From Pontederia crassipes (taxonomy: Eukaryota; Streptophyta; Magnoliopsida; Commelinales; Pontederiaceae), in contig CM060191.1 in assembly GCA_030549335.1 (NCBI GenBank), forward strand, positions 57,733,947 to 57,797,946: a stretch of 64,000 nucleotides of DNA, written 5' to 3'. Position 1 is the stretch's first letter. Each line of letters opens with the position of its first letter. Positions 45,556 to 56,870 of this stretch are shown in pieces. The translations under genes were made by a program, and so were the position numbers. Below the pieces are notes generated by a model. It had not been told where the DNA came from, made no database searches, and saw only the letters and a program-made list of their open reading frames with translations.

Positions 45556-45932
45556 ATTAAGGTATTCCCTATTACGAGATGTGATCTTTGTTTTTGCAAA
45601 GTACAAGGATGCTATCTATTGTTTTGAGCTTTCTCAAAGTATTTACTTGTGTAGAATATTAGGGATACTTATAAAATTATCACTAGAAAGAATTCCACAT
45701 ATTTACGAGTCCAAATGGTCATATACATGTGGTTCGCTACTTTGTAGTACTCCTGCAATGTTGTTTGCATTTTAGAAATGCAAAAAGCAGATGGAACTCT
45801 TCCGCCCTAATAACTCATCCATAGAACAGGATTTCAACAATTTGTAATGATTAAAGACAAATTCCATTGCCCTGAAAGGGAGAAAGTGGTTGGATATGCA
45901 TCAAGATTCGAGAGTTCATGTAATTGCAAAGA
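45556..45932. other. Single-copy-looking DNA between Gypsy A and solo LTR B
   Basis: This 377-bp island is what both elements inserted beside. A plus-strand frame covers 45581-45775 (64 codons) without a recognised domain. It may be old coding or intergenic sequence; I cannot assign it. Confidence 0.4.
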
Positions 45933-46889
45933 ACAATTGTAATATTCTAAAAAAGAATAAATAAGAATAAATAAAAGAAATTTATAGCCATTTAAAGCCC
46001 ATTTATGGGACCCACTAACCTTACTAAACCCTACGCTTAAGGTATAAATATCTTTATATGCCCTAAAACCTCTCCCACTTCCAAGCCGGCAACACCCCTT
46101 CTTCCCACTCTCCCTCTCTTGCCCTCTCTCATACACCTCTCCTCTAAGCAGCACGACCAAGAAGAAAGAGTTGCAGCAACTCATTCCTCTCTACTCTCTC
46201 CCTCACAGCAATACCTCACGTAGGACCAGTCAATCATTTCCACTCACCCTCTCTCTACTCTTTCTCTCACACACCTCTTATCCCTAAGTGATAGGACAAC
46301 CGACATTAGAAAGAAGGAAGATTTAAAGTGCTGAAATCAAGGGAAAAGAAGAAGAGAAGGGATGAAGGAGGTGGCTGCCACCACCAAGCAAGAAGAAGAG
46401 AGAAGAAGAAAGAAAGAGGGATTGAAATTAGGGTTTTAACATAAAACCTAAAGGTATGTTGAGGGGATCCAAAACTCCTACTCGTCCTTAATGATGTATT
46501 GATATCTGGATTAAGGGTTTCTAAGACCAAACTAGATCTTTTAGATGCATGATTAAAAGATGTGCATGATGGCTTAGGTTAAGTCATCTATCTATTAAGA
46601 CTATTGTTCCATCGATAAGCATGCTTAGAACTATGAAGTTTTATTATCATTTATACTATGATGAAGTTGCTCATTGGTTAATATAAATGTGAATAGTAAA
46701 TTTAATGTTCATATGCAAACCCCTACTAATCTCCATGGCTTGTTATATTATCAAGGTTATGATATGAATAATCAAATGACTTGTATAAATGTACCTTTTA
46801 TGTATGGAATGAATGTATTTAATCGAGTTGCTTGTGTATAGATGTAAATGAGAAGAAATGGGACAAAAATAGGGAAAAACCCGATTGTT

Positions 46890-47430
46890 TCCCTGAGCAT
46901 GACCGTGACACCCTGAGCACGGCCATGACACAACGGGTGAGCACGGCTGTGACACCCTAAGCACGATCATGACACATCAGGTGAGCATGCCCATATCCCT
47001 AGGCGTGAACTATCGATAGGAACATTATGAAATGGTCGTGACTAAGTATGGCTTGGTAGTGCCCCCATAGCAGATTGAAATTTTCTTACGAATAGGCTCT
47101 CGCACACGACCGTGACCACAGGGTCACACGGCCGTGAAACAAAACTGAAGTGCGAGGAAGACGTACTCTCGCAAATGTCTGTGACCACCGGGTCACACGT
47201 CCATGAAACGAAGTTGAAGGATGAAACCTACTCGCACACGACTATGATCGGATGCTTACATGGGCGTGTAGGTTCAGCATGATCGTAACCATTCCAAGTA
47301 TGTCTATGACAACAAAATGCCTTAGAGATTCTCAAGGTCGAGGTAAACGGGCCTCGCACACGACCGTGGAGGGTACCTCCACGGGCGTGTCCAAGTGACG
47401 GCACGGTCGTGACACGGTAGCACGGTTGTG
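46890..47430. repeat. Degenerate minisatellite in LTR B, CACGGCCGTGACAC motif
   Basis: About twenty variants of GCACGACCGTGACACC occur in this 540-bp stretch, several nearly palindromic (CACACGGCCGTGA). Spacing is irregular, about 20-40 bp. At the matching place LTR A has TCGATCGTCC/GGACGTCCG-type repeats instead. Confidence 0.65.
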
Positions 47431-48475
47431 ACATGTCCAGAAAGCCTATGTATGTTGATTTTCTACACTTAGAACAATTTGATGTATGAATGGCATTAAA
47501 TAGGATTAAAACATATAACATGTCATGAATGATTGTATGTATTGATGTATATAATTAAAAGATGAATTGATTGAAAGTGTCTTGTTGTAATTGTGGAGGG
47601 AAACAATATCTTCACTCGATAGTTTAAGTGATGTGTTCTTGAGGAAATGGCATACACGCATGAGTTGGGGGGGTTTCCAAATGGAGACAAAAAGATTTCG
47701 GTCTAGCTAGTCAATGGTTCCGCGAATCAACATGGCATTTTCAATCACCAAGATAAGAAACTATCTAATTAAAAATAAAAGATGAAACGATGAAGGTCAC
47801 ATAAGGTGACTAAAATGATTGAATTGGGATATAAAGATGAGGATGATGATAATGTAAGCATCTAAAAGGATGCTAATGAATGTCCTCTTGTCATATCATG
47901 TTATGAATGAATATGTTAAATTGAAGCAAGATAAGTTCATGATATGCTTTAGCATAATGTTTGATGATGTTATATGATTATTTTATCTTGTCATGACTCA
48001 TAATGATTGTTCACATGTCATATAGTGTGCATAAGTAGTTTATAGCATGCATACGATCTATGTTTCTATTATGACATAATCCACCACGTGGATTCGTGCA
48101 AGTATGGACGAGGCATAGGCTTGGCGACGAGAGTCTCATGACGATGAGATTGCACACTAAGTGATCGGACTACGGCCCAAGTTCTCTATAGTATTTTATA
48201 TTATGATGATGGACTCTCTAGCGAATAAATATGTATGACCTATGGGCCTTGAGTTATAAACTTTAATATGAATACATTGATGTATTATGAATTTTACGTT
48301 GGGTCTTCACGTTATAGTTTGCTATGTGGCCCATGTAATAGATATGTTATCTTGGAATTTACATGTTAAGAAGTGTTTTATGTTTTATTGTTTCCTATTA
48401 TATTATTTTTTGCATTTAGGTTATGAAAAATTGGACAAATGTATTCTAAATTGAGGTCTAATTTTGGGGTATTAT

Positions 48476-48830
48476 TGTTGGAAATTAAAGGATAAAGTAG
48501 GAAAATAATTCAGCACATAACAGAGCAATCAAGGAACAATTGTTGGAGAAAAAGGAAATATCATTGCGTTATATTCTGCTATATTAAAACTCAAAATATG
48601 ATGGCATATAAATAGGCTTACAAACTTTAGATGCAAGATAACAACATGAAGATAATGCTAAAAAGGTGGGAGGTCATGCACGCACTCCACCACCAACACA
48701 CTACTACCACTAATCATCACATAACCATGATTACCACATCACCACAATTATCCACTAACCTCATAATTAATTTTCTTTTTTTCAAAAAATAAAATTATGT
48801 GGATAATATTTTTTGAATCACATTTCAACA
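48476..48830 (-). repeat. LTR of Copia-C, left (3' LTR of the element)
   Basis: 355 bp, about 25 bp longer than the right copy because of small indels (for example the extra CACTACTACCACTAAT near 48700). The polypurine tract abuts it at 48831. Confidence 0.9.
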
Positions 48831-48841
48831 CTCCCCTTAAT

Positions 48842-50060
48842 TCAAAACTGCAGACTCCAAGCAATTTTGTGAAAAAATGCATGCTTGCGAATAGGAAGAG
48901 CTTTGGTGAACAAATCTGCCATTTGTTTATCTGTGCTACAGAATTCCAATTTGATTTCTTCATTATCCACTAAGCCATGAATAAAATTTTGACGAATCTC
49001 AATGTGCTTTGTTCGTCCATGCATAACTGGATTCTTGGTCATTGCTATTGCTAATTTGTTATTACAAAGGATAATTGTTGCTTCATTCTGAGATTGATGA
49101 AGATCCAACAAAATTCTTCTTAACCATATGACTTGGCATGCAGCAGATGTAGCAGCAATATACTCTGCTTCAGAAGATGAGAGGGCAATAGTTGCTTCCT
49201 TCTTTGAACACCATGAAATTGCTCCTGATCCAAGACTAAAAACACTTCTCTTTCTATCATTCAAAGATCCTGCCCAGTCACTATCATTAAAGCCAAACAA
49301 TTTGAAACTAGAAACTTTAGAATATCAAATTCCGAAGTCCACCGTGCCAGCAATATAGCGCAAAATGCACTTGACTACACCAAAATGATGTTTTGTTGGA
49401 GAATGCATAAATCTGGATACAAGACTAACAGAAAAAGAGATATCTGGTCTTGTGTGAGCCAAATAAATTAAGCCACCAATCAAACTTATAAATATTCTTT
49501 CATCAGCATGACCTGTACTGTCAAGAAGTTTAAGCTTTTCATTCACATTCATAGGAGTGGCATCAACTTTGCAATTGAACATATTGAACATGTCCAACAA
49601 ATCATTAGCATATTCTTTTGAAAAATAAATATGCCATCAGTATTTTGCTTCACTTCTATACCAAGAAAATAGTTCAATAGATCCAAATCTGTCATTTCAA
49701 AATTTACCATCATGCGTGTTTTGAAATCAGCCATAACTAATTGAGAAGATCCCATATATAGAATATCATCAACATATAGGCAAGCTATAATAAATTCAGC
49801 CCATTTTTCTTTCAAATAGAGTGTTGGCTCAATTTCACTTCTGCGAAAACCATTATCAATAAAGGATGAATCAATCATACTGTACCATGCACGAGGAGCT
49901 TGCTTTAAACCATATAAAGTCTTTCTCAATTTGTAGACTTTGTCTTCTTTGCCATTAATAACAAAGCCTTCTGATTGACTGACATAAATATCTTCATTCA
50001 AATCACCATTCAAAAAAGTTGATTTTATATCAAGTTGATAAACAAGTCATTGCAATTGAG
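48842..50060 (-). pseudogene. Reverse transcriptase-RNase H of Copia-C
   Basis: Minus strand, 5' to 3': QLDIKSTFLNGDLNEDIYVS (first catalytic Asp present), [34 protein letters not shown] (second catalytic pair), YFLGIEVKQNTDG, then RNase H with [37 protein letters not shown] and ADLFTKALPIRKHAFF. TGA at 50047-50049 replaces the tryptophan before LVYQLD, and frame changes near 49620 and 49310 break it. Part of the RNase H STxGY segment is missing after RKRS. Confidence 0.88.
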
Positions 50061-50303
50061 CAGCTAAGGATAGAAGTAATCTCACTGTTTCAAGACGAGC
50101 AACAGGAGAAAAAGTTTCTTCAAAATCTATACCTTGCTCTTGTGCATAGCCTTTTTCTACAAGCCTTTCTTTGTGCTTTTGAATGCTTCCATCTGCATGA
50201 TATTTAGTTTTAAACACTCATTTCAAATCAATCAAATTTTTGTTGTCAGGCAAATCAACTAACTCTCATGTATGATTTCTTTCAATAGACATCATTTCTT
50301 CTT

Positions 50304-51520
50304 TCATTGTATTGTGTCATTCTTCCTTTTCCATTGCTTCTTCCAAGCATGTCGGATCTGAGACAAATAAAGCAAATTGACAATAATCATATATTTCTTA
50401 CAAAGAACGGAATTTTCTTGGTGACGAATCAGGTGAATTTTCTGAGGAATTATTTCCATTACTTGGAACACATTCATTTTTTGTTGGTGCTGCAACAATA
50501 TTTTTTTCACCTCCTGTAAAAACTCAATTTGCAAATCAACCACATTAGTTCTATTTGCCTCCTCCCATGTCCAACTGCATCTTATAACATTTCTACTAAT
50601 AACTACTTTGTTAGTAAAAGGATTGTATAACAGATAAGCTTTGAATTGAACAGAGTAGCCAACAAAAATATATTTCTTGGACTTGTCATCAAGCTTTTGA
50701 CAATTTTGAGAATTGTTCAAAGCATATGCAATGCACCCAAAAACTTTCAAATGGCTTACTTTCAATTTGCAATATTTCCATGCCTCACAGGGAGTATGAT
50801 TTTGCACTGCTTTTGCTGGACAAATATTTAGCAAATATACTGCAATTGTAACTGCTTCAACCCAAAAAGTATTTGGAACATTATTCTTCTTTAGCAAACT
50901 TCTTGCCATTTCCACAATTGTTCGGTTCTTCCTTTCGGCTACACCATTTTGTTGAGGTGTATATGGAGCTGTAAGTTGCCTTTGAATTCCCTATTCTTCA
51001 CAAAAATGATTAAATTTATTTGATAAAAATTTATCACCTCTATCTGTGCGCAAAACTTTTATGTGATAACTATTTTCATTTTTTACCATTGCCTTGAATT
51101 TTTTGAACACATCAAATGTCTTTGATTCCTGCTTCAAAAAATATTTCCAATTCATGTGAGAATAATCGTCAATAAATAATGCAAAATATTGACTACCACT
51201 GAAGGACTTTGTTTGCATAGGTCCACATAAATCTGTATGAATAATTTCAAGAAGATACTTTGCTTTGTATGATTTTCCTACAGAAAATGACTTTTTGCAT
51301 TGCTTTCCAAAAATGCACCCTTCACAAACTTCATCAAGATAATCAATTTTTGGAAGACCATGAACCATATTCATTCTAGCCAATAATTTTAGTCCATTAA
51401 TGTTGAGATGACCATACCTCAAATGCCAAAGTTTAGCCTCAGAAATTGGTTGAACTGAAAATGCACAAGAATCTGAAACATTCAGAGGAAACATGCGATT
51501 TTTTGCCATAGCAACTTTTG
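50304..51520 (-). pseudogene. Integrase of Copia-C
   Basis: The HHCC zinc region reads LWHLRYGHLNINGLK ... CEGCIFGKQCKKSF. The DDE core is IIHTDLCGPM, KVLRTDRGDKF and, beyond a stop near 50991, [14 protein letters not shown], so the three acidic residues are present. The downstream KVFGCIAYAL and KKYIFVGYS are normal for Copia integrase C-termini. Confidence 0.87.
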
Positions 51521-54150
51521 CAATAATCTATCCAGATTTCTTATCTTTGACCAAGCAAACATCATTATCAAACAAAATAGAATAACCACTTGCCATCAAC
51601 TGTCTAATACTTAAAATATTGTTCTTCAAAGTAGGGACATAAAAAATAGCATGGAGAATTTTTTTCTTTATCATCATTCTGCCGAATAGTAATTGTACAT
51701 TCTCCTTCAACTTGTACAGGTTTATCATCTCCAAATTTGAGCGGTCTTTTCTTTGACTCATCAAGCACTTTAAACAATGATCTCATTCCAATCATATGAT
51801 TAGAACAACCACTGTCTAAAAACCATATTTCATTTATATTAGTAGTATGAGAATAAGCCATAAATACCTTACTTTCCTCCTCTTTCTCTTCAACAAAAAT
51901 TGCTAATTGCTTTGCCTTGGTCCAACAATTTGCCTCAATATGCCCATGCTTCTTATAGTAGTAACATTGAACTTTGCTTTTGTACTCATTTGATGGTTGT
52001 CTTTGCTCATTTTGTTCATCAAATCTTCCTCTACCATGATCTTTTCATCGACCCCTTCCACGAAATTCGCCACGACCATGACCTTTATTGCAATCAGATC
52101 GATGTGCTTTTACTTTGGCTTGAAAAGTTTTTTCTTCAGCTTTTTATATGAACCTGCTCATTCTTTCTTCATGTGCTTGCAAAGAACCCATTAGTTCGTC
52201 AAAAGAGAGTATAGACAAATCTTTAGACTCTTCAATTGCAGCAGCTACATAATTAAATTTTGAGCTCAAACTCCTCAAAACTTTAGCAACAACAATTTTA
52301 TCATCAATCTTTTTCTCCATAAGATCTCATTTTTCTAACTACAGTAGTTACTCTTGACAAAAATTCTTGAACAAACTCATTTGATTTCATAAACAACATC
52401 TCAAAATCTCGACGAAGTGTTTGCAATTTAACTATGATCACTACAAAAAACACATCATTAGAGAAGAAAAATCTGGTCGTTAATATTTAAATTCCTATCA
52501 TTATTAGTCATTAGCGACCAGCATTTTCCGTCATCATCTGTCATTATAAATGCCGCTGTTAAAAGTCAATAACGATGACTTAAAGGTGTCGGCCGTTAAA
52601 AGTCATCAACGATCAGAAATAATCCGGTTGTTAAAATTATATAAGTACCATTTAGTTGATCATCGAATACATTAATGGCTAGAAATATCTTTGTCATTGA
52701 TAATCTTCAATGACAAAAAATTTCGTTGTTAAAAGTCATCAACGACCAGAAATAATCCGATCGTTAAAACTATATAAGAACCATTTAGTTAGTCGTCAAA
52801 TATATTAATGGCTAGAAATATCACCCCTAAAATGGTCACCAAAATGGTCAAATACATAAAACCGGTCACTAAAATGGTCCTGAATCACCCCTAAAACTAG
52901 AGTGAAGATTGGATCATTTTGAACCATTTCAAACCGGTCAAGAACCGGTCACAATCGGATAAAATCAGCCAAAACCATAAAGAATCGGCCAAAATCGGTC
53001 TGAGTGAACCAATTAAGTTAAAAAATTTATTTTTAAATCAAAATTTGTGTTGGCACATTGCCTACTTCTGAGGGTCATTTTACAGAGGATGTGTTACTTT
53101 CACTTTCTTCGTGTCTTCAACGTCGGACTATTCATTTGTACATATGTTTTTTTGTTCTACTCATTTAATAACTAAATTTTGTTTTTACTTTTTTATATTA
53201 TAGTGTAACTATCTATTGTAATTCTTTTAATAATTCATTTTTCTATTTATTTAATTTATGAATATTAAACTATTTTATATACATTTTTTTTATTTTTTCC
53301 CCTCATTTTATGGCATTAAAATTTATAAAACACTAATAATTTGGGTTTTTATATTCGATTTTATAAAATTTTGGGAGAAATTCTATTAGATTTTATAACG
53401 ATTTTTTTCTTTCTATTGGATTTTAACACATGTAATTAAGTTAACAAAATACATAAACTAATTTATTTCTTAAAATTGATGTTGCCTGAAAAATTAGTGA
53501 AATTAGTGGAGGGAAATGTTTAGTTCCCTCCAAATAAAATATTAATTGCATGCCTACTTAATCTTAATTTATAAATAATTAATAATGGCAAATTTTAATG
53601 GTCATTAATAATTACTTTTAACGATCGGAATTTACTTTTTTTAGATGAGCAATTTTCTCTTTCGCTAATATTGTGTTTAATAATGTCCATATTTTTTTCT
53701 TGTCACTATTGACTATTTTTAATGATCATTTTTTTTGTCTCAACATTAATAGTTGGTCGTTAAAGATCCATTTTCTTGTAGTGGATTATCTTAAATGTTC
53801 CTTGATACTCTTTTTGTAATATATCTTATGCTTGCTTTGAGGTAACTGCACCTGTAATTCTGCAAAAAAATAGTCTCATGCACAGCTTACTGAATAAGAA
53901 ATAATGCCTTTGCATCTTTCTTTTTGTTTTCCTTTAATTTCCCTTCTTCATCTGAATCTGCATATCCATTCTCAACCAAATCCCAAAGGTCTTGTGACAT
54001 AAACAAAGTCTTCATTTTGAAATTCAAAAACTCATAATTATCATTTTTGAAAATAGGAATCAAAGGTTGGGAGAAACTTACGCTGCCACCATTCGCAGTC
54101 ATAATTTGCTCCACACTTCTACCTGTTGAAGCACTAATTAATTGCACTTG
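51520..54150 (-). pseudogene. gag-protease of Copia-C, split by CACTA 2
   Basis: gag opens near 54110 and includes NGGSVSFSQPLIPIFKNDNY and FMSQDLWDLVENGYADSDEE. It meets stops near 53890 and is then cut by the CACTA insert (52439-53783). It resumes with FEMLFMKSNEFVQEFLSRV and LSILSFDELMGSLQAHEERM. The zinc knuckle reads CYYYKKHGHIEANCW, its second cysteine replaced by tyrosine. Protease is FLDSGCSNHMIG near 51815, with a frame change around 51610-51660. Confidence 0.83.
52439..53783. mobile_element. CACTA (CMC) element 2, non-autonomous, 1,345 bp
   Basis: Ends are CACTACAAAAAACAC and TTTTCTTGTAGTG, with 3-bp TSD GAT (52436-52438, 53784-53786). Subterminal motifs are GTTAAAAGTCATCAACGA and variants; a unit of about 135 bp (CAACGA(T/C)CAGAAATAATCCG ... 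ATTAATGGCTAGAAATATC) is repeated at about 52600 and 52738. It has no coding capacity and is shorter than element 1, with a different subterminal motif. Confidence 0.92.
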
Positions 54151-54223
54151 CTAGCAATTCCAAATCTGCAAAATGATGTCTTCTCCTGCCCGAGTATTTC
54201 GCAACCTGCTCTGATACCAAACT

Positions 54224-54554
54224 TGTTGAAAATTAAAGGATAAACTAGAAAAATAATTCAGCACATAACAGAGTAATCAAGGAACAATTGTTGAAGAAAA
54301 GAGAAATATCATGATATTCTGCTATATTAAAACTCAAAATATGATAGCCTATAAATAGGCTTACAAACTTCATATGTAAGATAACATGGAGATAATGCCT
54401 AAAAAGGTGGGAGATCATGCACACACTCCACCACTAATCACCATGTAACCATGACTACCACATCACCACAACTATCCACTAATCCCATAATTAATTTTCT
54501 TTTTTCTAAAATATAAAATTATGTGGATAATATTTTTTTAATCACATTTCAACA
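54224..54554 (-). repeat. LTR of Copia-C, right (5' LTR of the element)
   Basis: 331 bp, TGTTGAAAATT...CATTTCAACA. On the plus strand the primer-site complement immediately precedes it. Confidence 0.9.
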
Positions 54555-55561
54555 ATTATAACAATAATCTAGCATTGAGGTTTGAAGCTGACAGTGGATC
54601 CAAAAATGGAAGTCTATATTTGTGCATAGCCCTATATTTAGCCCGACGTGGTACCTTAATCCGCGACTTGCTTCTTCCGACAGAAGCTCCGGACATGGCG
54701 TCCATTCCTCGGTTCCCACTCTTGATCGTCTTTATATTCGTGATCCACGTGCATGAATGCAAAAGCTACTTGCATGCGCCAGCACTCAAGACTTCATATC
54801 AGCCCCTTACACGGATCTCTGCAGTTGTTGGGAGGAGACGGTGCGTGGCCGAGATGGCGAGCGAGCAACAACAGATGCAGTTGATCAGGCCGAGCGAGGA
54901 GGTGGCCAAAGGCATGGAGGAGCTGCCCCTAGAGAGGATGTAATAACCTCACTTTTTCCAAAAAAAAAAAGAAGGGAGTGGGACGTGAGAATTGGTCTCT
55001 CCCCCACTCCCCATGACTCTTTCTCTCTCCCCCACTCCCCCATGACTCTCTCTCCCCTCTCCCCCAATTCTCTCCCCCACTCCACATGACTTCTTCTCCA
55101 AGAGAGGGGGCAGCCAACCTATAAAAGGGAGTGAATGACTCCCCCACAGCACCACAACTCCACTCTCCCCCCTCTGCTCTCCCTCTCCCTTGCTTTCTCC
55201 GACGACCGGCGATTGAGTGACGAGCAGAGTGCAGACGAATCGGCGGACGTAGAGCACACGAGCGAAAGTAGGACGACCAAAAGAGGTACCGTAGACGTAC
55301 AAAATCTCTAGATGAAGAAATGTAGATCATTGTCACGTATTTTATGAATTATCGTTTATAGTTGAATGATTGGTGATGATCCATACGACAAATTCATGAA
55401 TTAGAAATTAGTGGTTCATATTTATGCAAGGAGAATTGAGCACGTACTCCTCGCATAATCAAGACCCCATATTTTTGTGTTAACCCCTTTATGATATATT
55501 ATTGATCCCGAAATATATTAAACTAGTTTTAATTTATACTATAAGTGTAATGTTGATTGCT

Positions 55562-55570
55562 AGACACACG

Positions 55571-55604
<34 letters not shown>

Positions 55605-55752
55605 AGAGTAATAATTATATTATGCATTAATTCTATTGCTCTCGGCATATATGTATATACACATATATAAGCAATATATATATAGAAGAGTAATAATTAT
55701 ATTGTGCATTAAGTCTATTGCTCTCGGCATATATGTATGTACATATATATGA

Positions 55753-55791
<39 letters not shown>

Positions 55792-56240
55792 AGAGTAATA
55801 ATCATATCATATAGTAGGTCTATAACTCTCGGCTAGAATAGAGATTATGCTTTGTATGGAAATAATTATGTTAATCCTTAATTAAAACTCTCAGATTATA
55901 TGTACATAGATAGATATATAATAGTAATAATGATATTAATTATTTAGGAGGTGGAAGGTTGCTCTCGGAATTCATATATCACTATGTATGTATGATAATA
56001 ATAATAATTATTATTTAGTGCACAAGTGCTCTCGGAATGTACTCTCGGAATAATAGTATGGGCATGTTACCCTCGGAATGTTACTCTCGAAATAATGATA
56101 ATTATAATAATTATTTAGGAGGCATGTTATGCTCGGAATATATGTATAAGGATATATATATATGAGTAATTATAATAATATGTAGCAGGTCTATTACTCT
56201 CGGCATATGTAGATATATATATCACATATATATGTATAAG
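55562..56240. repeat. Microsatellites and minisatellite within LTR D
   Basis: A (CA)n(TA)n run is at about 55562-55602 and an uninterrupted (AT)n run at about 55755-55788. Around them are three or more degenerate units built on AAGAGTAATAATTATAT and CTATTGCTCTCGGCATATATG, then short GCTCTCGGAAT repeats to about 56210. Confidence 0.75.
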
Positions 56241-56539
56241 TGAAATGACCCGAGGGGCCAGAGCAATTGTGAAATGACCTAATTGCCCTTAACGGGTCAG
56301 AGCATGTGTAAAATGACTAAAATGCCTTGAAGGGCCAGAGCAATGAAAATAAATACTGAACCTTCGACTGGCCACTGTTGGCCATGTCCATTATGATTAA
56401 ACAAGTGACGGACCCTTTGTCCGCAGGAAGGGGATCAGACTTCACCCCCTTCTCTGAATCACGATTACAAATTTCACATTTGTAAAGAAGATAAGCAAAG
56501 CAAAGATCAATGAATGGGATAGCTATGTGTTATTCATGG

Positions 56540-56870
56540 TAAAGGTTAAAGTATTGTACTGTGGAGAAGCAGGTAGCTGCACTGAGAAGACAGTGTACCT
56601 ACTGAGTTTAAATACCAATGCTCCTGGATTACAGGTCCTCTCCCACCTGTGCTCCGAATAAGAGTGACGCAAGGAACGCACTCTTCCCCTACAGGGGCAT
56701 ATATGAATTATATTGTTTTATGCCAGAGGGACAGGTAGCTTAGCTGAGGAGACAGTGAACCTACAGGTCCGTAATGACCATTGTTCCTAAGATGCAGGTC
56801 ATCTCCCACCTGTATTCCGAAAAAGTTATGTCTGAACATACACCTTCCCTTTCATGGGCACCTTGACAAC
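56540..56870. repeat. Tandem duplication within LTR D
   Basis: Two units of about 160-190 bp share CAGGTAGCT, GAGxAGACAGTGxACCTAC, GCAGGTC/ACAGGTC, CTCTCCCACCTGT, TCCGAA and a final CAGGGGCA/CATGGGCA. At 57000-57180 a shorter array of GTATGGTAATGGATAATA words follows. Confidence 0.65.

Larger units (their letters stand above)
48476..54554 (-). mobile_element. Copia-C, Ty1/Copia retrotransposon inside solo LTR B
   Basis: LTRs 48476-48830 and 54224-54554 begin TGTTG(G/A)AAATTAAAGG and end CACATTTCAACA. The TSD is ATTAT (48471-48475, 54555-54559). It reads on the minus strand: primer site complement CCTGCTCTGATACCA at 54205-54219, PPT AAGGGGAG (complement at 48831-48838). The domain order is gag, protease, integrase, reverse transcriptase, RNase H. 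It has several stops and frame breaks and a CACTA insertion in gag, but far more coding sequence survives than in Copia-1. Confidence 0.93.
45938..54560 (+). mobile_element. Solo LTR B (same family as Gypsy A), interrupted by Copia-C
   Basis: It begins TGTAATATTCTAAAAA and ends GGGTATTATA, flanked by the perfect TSD ACAAT (45933-45937, 54561-54565). Without Copia-C (48476-54554 plus one TSD copy) it is about 2,539 bp. No primer site or interior follows, so it is the product of LTR-LTR recombination. TATAAATA is at 46043-46050, then pyrimidine-rich leader sequence. It shares ends, length and the 47440-48460 part with LTR A, but its middle carries a different motif array. Confidence 0.87.

Noticed and set aside
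45581-45775. 64-codon plus frame between elements A and B
   Set aside because: No domain, no splice or promoter support; described as unassigned island.
54885-55336. Overlapping Pro/Gly-rich frames in the first part of LTR D
   Set aside because: Products of the CTCCCCCAC tandem sequence inside the LTR; no homology signal.
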